Below, piece after piece: positions 46,229 through 49,711 of a stretch of DNA of 49,711 nt. The stretch is from Micromonospora cabrerizensis (GTDB taxonomy: Bacteria; Actinomycetota; Actinomycetes; Mycobacteriales; Micromonosporaceae): positions 1 to 49,711 of the forward strand of contig NZ_JAKKFI010000091.1 in assembly GCF_022230955.1 (NCBI RefSeq). The letters run 5' to 3'. Position numbers and translations under genes: made by a program. The notes under the pieces are model-generated. The model searched no databases. It had not been told where the DNA came from and was given only the letters and a program-made list of their open reading frames with translations. How positions within the stretch are numbered: position 1 is the stretch's first letter; every line of letters starts with the position of its first letter.

Positions 46229-48274
46229 TCAGCGGCAGCCGCAGCCGGCCAACGCGGCGGCGATCCGGTCCAGCGCCGGTTGAGCGGTTTCCTTGCCGCC
46301 CGGCACCTGGTCGGTGAGCACCGCGAAGGTCAGCAGCCGACCGTCGGCGGTCGTGACCAGGCCCGCGATGGAGTGCACCGCGGTCAACGTGCCGGTCTTG
46401 GCCCGGACGCTGCCCGCACCGGGAGCGGTGCCGGGTGCGGCGCGGTAGCGCTCGTTCAGGGTCCCGGACCAGCCTCCCACCGGCAGCCCACCGAACACGC
46501 CGGCCAGTTCGGGATGATCCGGGCTGGCCGCCAGCCGGACCAGGTCGGTCAGCAACGACGGGCTGATCCGGTTGCGGCGGGACAACCCGCTGCCGTCGGA
46601 GAGGGTGATCTCTTCCGCGGGGAGGCCCAGGTCGGCCACCTCCGCGTCCATCGCGGCGGCACCCCCGTCGAACGAGGCGGGCTGGCTGCGGGCCAGCGCG
46701 ACCTGGCGGGCCAGGGCCTCGGCCACCAGATTGTCGCTCTCGCTGATCATGATGTCGACCAGGCGGATCAGCGGTGGGGACTGCACCACGCCCAGCTCGG
46801 TGCCCGGCGCCGGGGTGCCACCGGCGGCGGCCGGGGCCGGAGCCGCCCCACGCTTCACGGCGTCGGCGGGCACGCCGAGCAGCCGGGCGAACGCCTTGCC
46901 GGCGGCCAGGTCCGGCTCGGTGAACCGCGCGGCGGCCCCGGGATCGACGCCCGGGTCCCTGCGCCCGCCGTCGGTCATCAACGCGGTCACCGCGCCCCCG
47001 GACCCGCCGGTGGGGATGTCGTCGTCCCAGCCCGGGCCGTAGACCGGACCGGAATAGACCGAGCCGTCCACCGTCACACTGGTCGGGGTGGTGCCACCGA
47101 GCGCGGTGCGCACCTGGGCGGCCAGGTCGTCGAGGCGCGCAGCGCCCGGGTAGTAGCCCTTCTTGTCGATCGCCAGGGTCGGGTCGCCGCCTCCGATGAT
47201 CACCACTTCGCCGGCCTTCGCGCCGGCCACCGCGCGGGTGGGTATCCGGTAACCGGGTTCTCGGGCCGCCAGGACGGTCACCGCGGTCGCCAGCTTGGTC
47301 ACCGAGGCGGGCACGGTGCCGTCGTCCGCCCCCTTGGCGAACAGCGTCTGGCCGGAGATGACGTCGGCCACCGAGACGTTCACCCGGCCGCCCAGGACGG
47401 CGGCACCGACCAGCGGGTCGAGCGCGGCACGCACCCCGTCGGGGGTGGGCACCGGGGCGTTCGGGTCCGGGCCGGCCAGCACGTCCGACGGGTTGGGCTC
47501 CGGGGTCGCCCCGGCGGCGTTCGGCGCGGACCCGGCGTCGTCGCCCAACCACCCGGCGACCGGGCCGGGCCGAATGACGACGACGCCGACGCCGGCGAGC
47601 ACCAGCAGCAGCACGACGGCCAACACCACCGGAAGCCGCCGACGGCGCGACGCCACGGGCGCGGGTGCCGGCCCGGCGTCGCCGGGCGCGGGCAGTGCGG
47701 AGATCGGCGGACCCAGCGGTGGGACGCGGCCCGGGTCGCCCGGGCCGGGGCCCGACGGCGGGCCGGTCGGCGCCGGACTGACCGGAACCGAGGCGCTGCC
47801 GCGTGACGGGCCACCCGACGGGCCGTTCGGTGCGGGACTGACCGGCACCGAGGCGCTGCCGCGTGACGGGCCGTTCGGCGCCGGACTGACCGGCACCGAG
47901 GCGCTCCCACGCGACGGGCCGCCCGGTGCGGGGCTGACCGGAACCGAAGCGCTGCCGCGCGAAGGACCACTCACCGGCCGATCGCCGCCGACCGCTGGAA
48001 AGCGACCCGGGTTCGGGCTGGGCGGGGGCGACCCGGTCGGCGGGCGCCAGGGAAGCGGCGGGGGCCTCTCGGGCATCCTCTCCGAGCCCGAGCCCGAGCC
48101 TGGGGCTGGGCCGGAGCCTGGGCCGGGGCCGGGGCCTGAACTCGCTGGCCCTGGGGCCCGTGGGAGGTGGGCGTCGGGCACCGGGACCCGCCCCGTCGCA
48201 CCGCCGGATCCGGATCGTCCGGTACCGTGCGCGGAGCCCCCGTCCGGGCGGTAGTGTGAATCTTCCCTCCCCAC
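46229..48274 (-). CDS. dacB: D-alanyl-D-alanine carboxypeptidase/endopeptidase (PBP4/DacB type)
   Basis: A 681-aa penicillin-binding protein acting on peptidoglycan outside the membrane. Residues 1-210 are a Pro/Ser/Gly-rich cytoplasmic tail with four SRGSASVPVSPAP repeats, then one membrane helix (about 213-235). The peptidase S13 domain follows with Ser324 and Lys327 in SVTK, the SDN motif at 513-515 and KTG at about 626-628. All catalytic motifs are present. GTG 48274 has GGAGGAGGGGG upstream. The long repetitive cytoplasmic tail is unusual for PBP4 and might bind a partner or be phosphorylated. Confidence 0.93.
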   Translation of the reverse strand: MGREDSHYRPDGGSAHGTGRSGSGGATGRVPVPDAHLPRAPGPASSGPGPGPGSGPAPGSGSGSERMPERPPPLPWRPPTGSPPPSPNPGRFPAVGGDRPVSGPSRGSASVPVSPAPGGPSRGSASVPVSPAPNGPSRGSASVPVSPAPNGPSGGPSRGSASVPVSPAPTGPPSGPGPGDPGRVPPLGPPISALPAPGDAGPAPAPVASRRRRLPVVLAVVLLLVLAGVGVVVIRPGPVAGWLGDDAGSAPNAAGATPEPNPSDVLAGPDPNAPVPTPDGVRAALDPLVGAAVLGGRVNVSVADVISGQTLFAKGADDGTVPASVTKLATAVTVLAAREPGYRIPTRAVAGAKAGEVVIIGGGDPTLAIDKKGYYPGAARLDDLAAQVRTALGGTTPTSVTVDGSVYSGPVYGPGWDDDIPTGGSGGAVTALMTDGGRRDPGVDPGAAARFTEPDLAAGKAFARLLGVPADAVKRGAAPAPAAAGGTPAPGTELGVVQSPPLIRLVDIMISESDNLVAEALARQVALARSQPASFDGGAAAMDAEVADLGLPAEEITLSDGSGLSRRNRISPSLLTDLVRLAASPDHPELAGVFGGLPVGGWSGTLNERYRAAPGTAPGAGSVRAKTGTLTAVHSIAGLVTTADGRLLTFAVLTDQVPGGKETAQPALDRIAAALAGCGCR
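47770..47975. repeat. 48-bp in-frame tandem repeats in dacB
   Basis: Four units encoding PSRGSASVPVSPAP with N/G/T variants. The period is 48 bp, with one unit lengthened to 60 bp. The DNA copies are highly similar, indicating recent duplication. Confidence 0.85.
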
Positions 48275-48426
48275 GACCCCCTCCTCCCCCAGCGAAAATC
48301 GGCTTGGGTGACACTACTTCGGTCCGAAGACTATGCGGCGGCCGGAGTCGGCGGGTGGGCATTCACCTGTCCGGAGGGCCGCCAGTGGTTCCGTTAGCCA
48401 GCGTGGGCAGACGAGGGAGCGTGCAG

Positions 48427-48933
48427 ATGGATTTCGACGTGACGGTTGAGATCCCCAAAGGTCACCGGAACAAGTACGAGGTGGACCACAAGACCGGCCG
48501 GATCCGGCTGGATCGCACCCTCTTCACCTCCACTCAGTACCCGGCCGACTACGGGTTCATCGAGGGCACTCTGGGCGAGGACGGCGACCCACTGGACGCG
48601 CTGGTGCTCGTCCCCGAGCCGACCTTCCCGGGTTGCCTGATCCGCTGCCGCACCATCGGCATGTTCCGGATGACCGACGAGAAGGGCGGGGACGACAAGG
48701 TCCTCTGCGTGCCCTACGAGGATCCTCGCCAGGAGCACCTGCGCGACATCCACCACCTCGGCGAGTTCGACCGGCTGGAGATCCAGCACTTCTTCGAGGT
48801 GTACAAGGACCTGGAGCCCGGCAAGTCGGTGGAGGGCGCGACCTGGGTCGGCCGCACCGAGGCCGAGGCCGAGATCCACGCCTCCTACAAGCGGGCCAGG
48901 GACGCCGAGGCGCGCGGCGAGTCCATGCACTGA
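48427..48933 (+). CDS. ppa: Inorganic pyrophosphatase
   Basis: Soluble family I pyrophosphatase that hydrolyses PPi and drives biosynthetic reactions. At 168 aa it has normal bacterial length. KYEVDHKTGRIRLDR, DYGFIEGTLGEDGDPLDALVL with the signature EDGDPLD, and KGGDDKVLCVPYED carry the metal-binding acidic residues. ATG 48427 begins MDFDVTVEIPKGHRNKYE. It is divergent from dacB across a gap of about 150 bp. Confidence 0.97.
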   Translation: MDFDVTVEIPKGHRNKYEVDHKTGRIRLDRTLFTSTQYPADYGFIEGTLGEDGDPLDALVLVPEPTFPGCLIRCRTIGMFRMTDEKGGDDKVLCVPYEDPRQEHLRDIHHLGEFDRLEIQHFFEVYKDLEPGKSVEGATWVGRTEAEAEIHASYKRARDAEARGESMH

Positions 48934-48965
48934 CGTAGCACTGACACACCGGGCCCGGGGGCCGC

Positions 48966-49711
48966 TCAACCGAGCAGCCCCCGGGCTCGGTCGTACAGGT
49001 CGAGCACCGCGCAGGCGATCGGCACCACGGCGACCACCAGGGCCGTGTCGGTGAGGTCCGCGACCCTTCCGACGTACGGCGAGACTGGCCGACGGGCGTA
49101 CGAGGTGCCGGCCGCGACGGCCACCAGGGCCAGCGCCGCACCTCCCAGGACCAGTGCCAGCCGCCCGGTGTCGTCAGCCCGGCCGACCAGTGCCACGCCC
49201 AGCACCGCGTAGCCGGCCAGCCCGGCGAGCACCGTCGGGACCCGGTGTCGCAGTGCCACGAACAGCCGCGACCGCAGCAGCAGCACGCCCGAGGTGACCG
49301 CCACGAGCACCCGGCCGGCCGTCCCGCCGACCGCCCCGAGGACGACCGCCGCGGCCACCGCCAGCAGGGCGTGCCCGATCAGCATCCCGGTGAGCATCTC
49401 CTCGGTGCGGGTCACCGCGGCGTGTACCCGACTCCGGTCCGGCAGGTCACGGGCCCGCTCCGGCTCTTCCGCGGGGGCCGAGGTCGGCAGGGTGATGGGC
49501 GGCAGGGGCAACTTGCCCAGCCGGATGGCCAGCAGCGGGATCACGCCAATGGCGAAGACCAGGGTGCTGAGCAGCACCGCCGCCGTGCCGGCCGGGGTCA
49601 GCAGCAGCCCGCCGAGCGCGGCCCCGGCGCCGGTCAGGCCGACCGTGACACCGGCCACGAAGACCCGCAGCCGGCTGGCCACCCCGAGCAGGCCGATCAG
49701 CGCCACCAGCA
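48966..49711 (-). CDS. eccD: EccD-like type VII secretion membrane protein (partial, C-terminal)
   Basis: The 3' part of a gene whose start lies beyond the window edge; at least 246 residues are present. It shows about seven hydrophobic helices. A central cytoplasmic stretch (LPTSAPAEEPERARDLPDRSRV) is followed by RTEEMLTGMLIGHALL, VLLLRSRLFVALRHRVPTVLAG and RRPVSPYVGRVADLTDTALVVAVVPIACAVLDLYDRARGLLG. These match the C-terminal half of EccD, the polytopic subunit of ESX/type VII secretion. A type VII locus probably continues to the right. It is convergent with ppa. Confidence 0.85.
   Translation of the reverse strand, partial: LVALIGLLGVASRLRVFVAGVTVGLTGAGAALGGLLLTPAGTAAVLLSTLVFAIGVIPLLAIRLGKLPLPPITLPTSAPAEEPERARDLPDRSRVHAAVTRTEEMLTGMLIGHALLAVAAAVVLGAVGGTAGRVLVAVTSGVLLLRSRLFVALRHRVPTVLAGLAGYAVLGVALVGRADDTGRLALVLGGAALALVAVAAGTSYARRPVSPYVGRVADLTDTALVVAVVPIACAVLDLYDRARGLLG

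Overview
The window is a high-GC actinomycete chromosome segment. Dense coding, strongly G/C-biased third positions, many GTG starts, GTGA/ATGA 4-nt overlaps and TTGTCCACA-type DnaA boxes all point that way. The gene order clpC-lsr2-lysS ... nad/pan ... folP-folB-folK ... folE-ftsH-hpt-tilS-dacB-ppa matches what I remember of the Streptomyces core chromosome. Protein flavour and the dispersed VSA.SEP.LRAPQ-type repeat suggest Micromonosporaceae (Micromonospora or a close relative). The taxon is inference.

Layout. 1-257: a 19-bp minisatellite and the clpC terminator. 258-5292 (minus): clpC, a 519-bp gap with hairpins and a DnaA-box cluster, lsr2, lysS. 5381-6121 (plus): a small methyltransferase. 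6156-13077 (minus): cofactor block DUF2520 > panC > panD > septum-type lipoprotein > nadB > nadC > coaX, which joins CoA and NAD synthesis; both use L-aspartate. Short repeat-derived mini-ORFs sit at two of its junctions. 13332-15679 (plus): a MidA-type methyltransferase overlapping a solitary nuoD2. 15698-21212: a repeat-rich membrane protein and an OpuC-like osmoprotectant ABC transporter. 21325-24117 (minus): membrane and hypothetical proteins. 24137-25901 (minus): folP-folB-folK.

26257-34736 (plus) is the most unusual part: a compact operon with type IV secretion-like parts. It has a small two-helix protein, a VirB3-like protein, a 25-codon mini-ORF, a VirB4-class ATPase, a VirB6-like polytopic protein, a bitopic protein, a combined lytic transglycosylase/M23 wall hydrolase and an unknown protein. 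No relaxase, integrase or att site is visible, so it looks like a resident envelope or secretion machine rather than a mobile element. It is followed by a low-GC small membrane protein gene and by an FtsK/SpoIIIE-like protein with degenerate P-loops paired with a membrane protein. Upstream are a housekeeping-type promoter, a LexA-like site and a foldable leader.

38918-48274 (mostly minus) returns to core genes: folE, ftsH, hpt, a 45-aa membrane peptide, a plus-strand GlxA/AraC regulator, tilS, a DUF2342-type zinc protease and dacB. Then ppa (plus), and at the right edge the C-terminal part of an EccD-like type VII secretion membrane protein. No tRNA, rRNA, CRISPR array, insertion sequence or prophage was seen.
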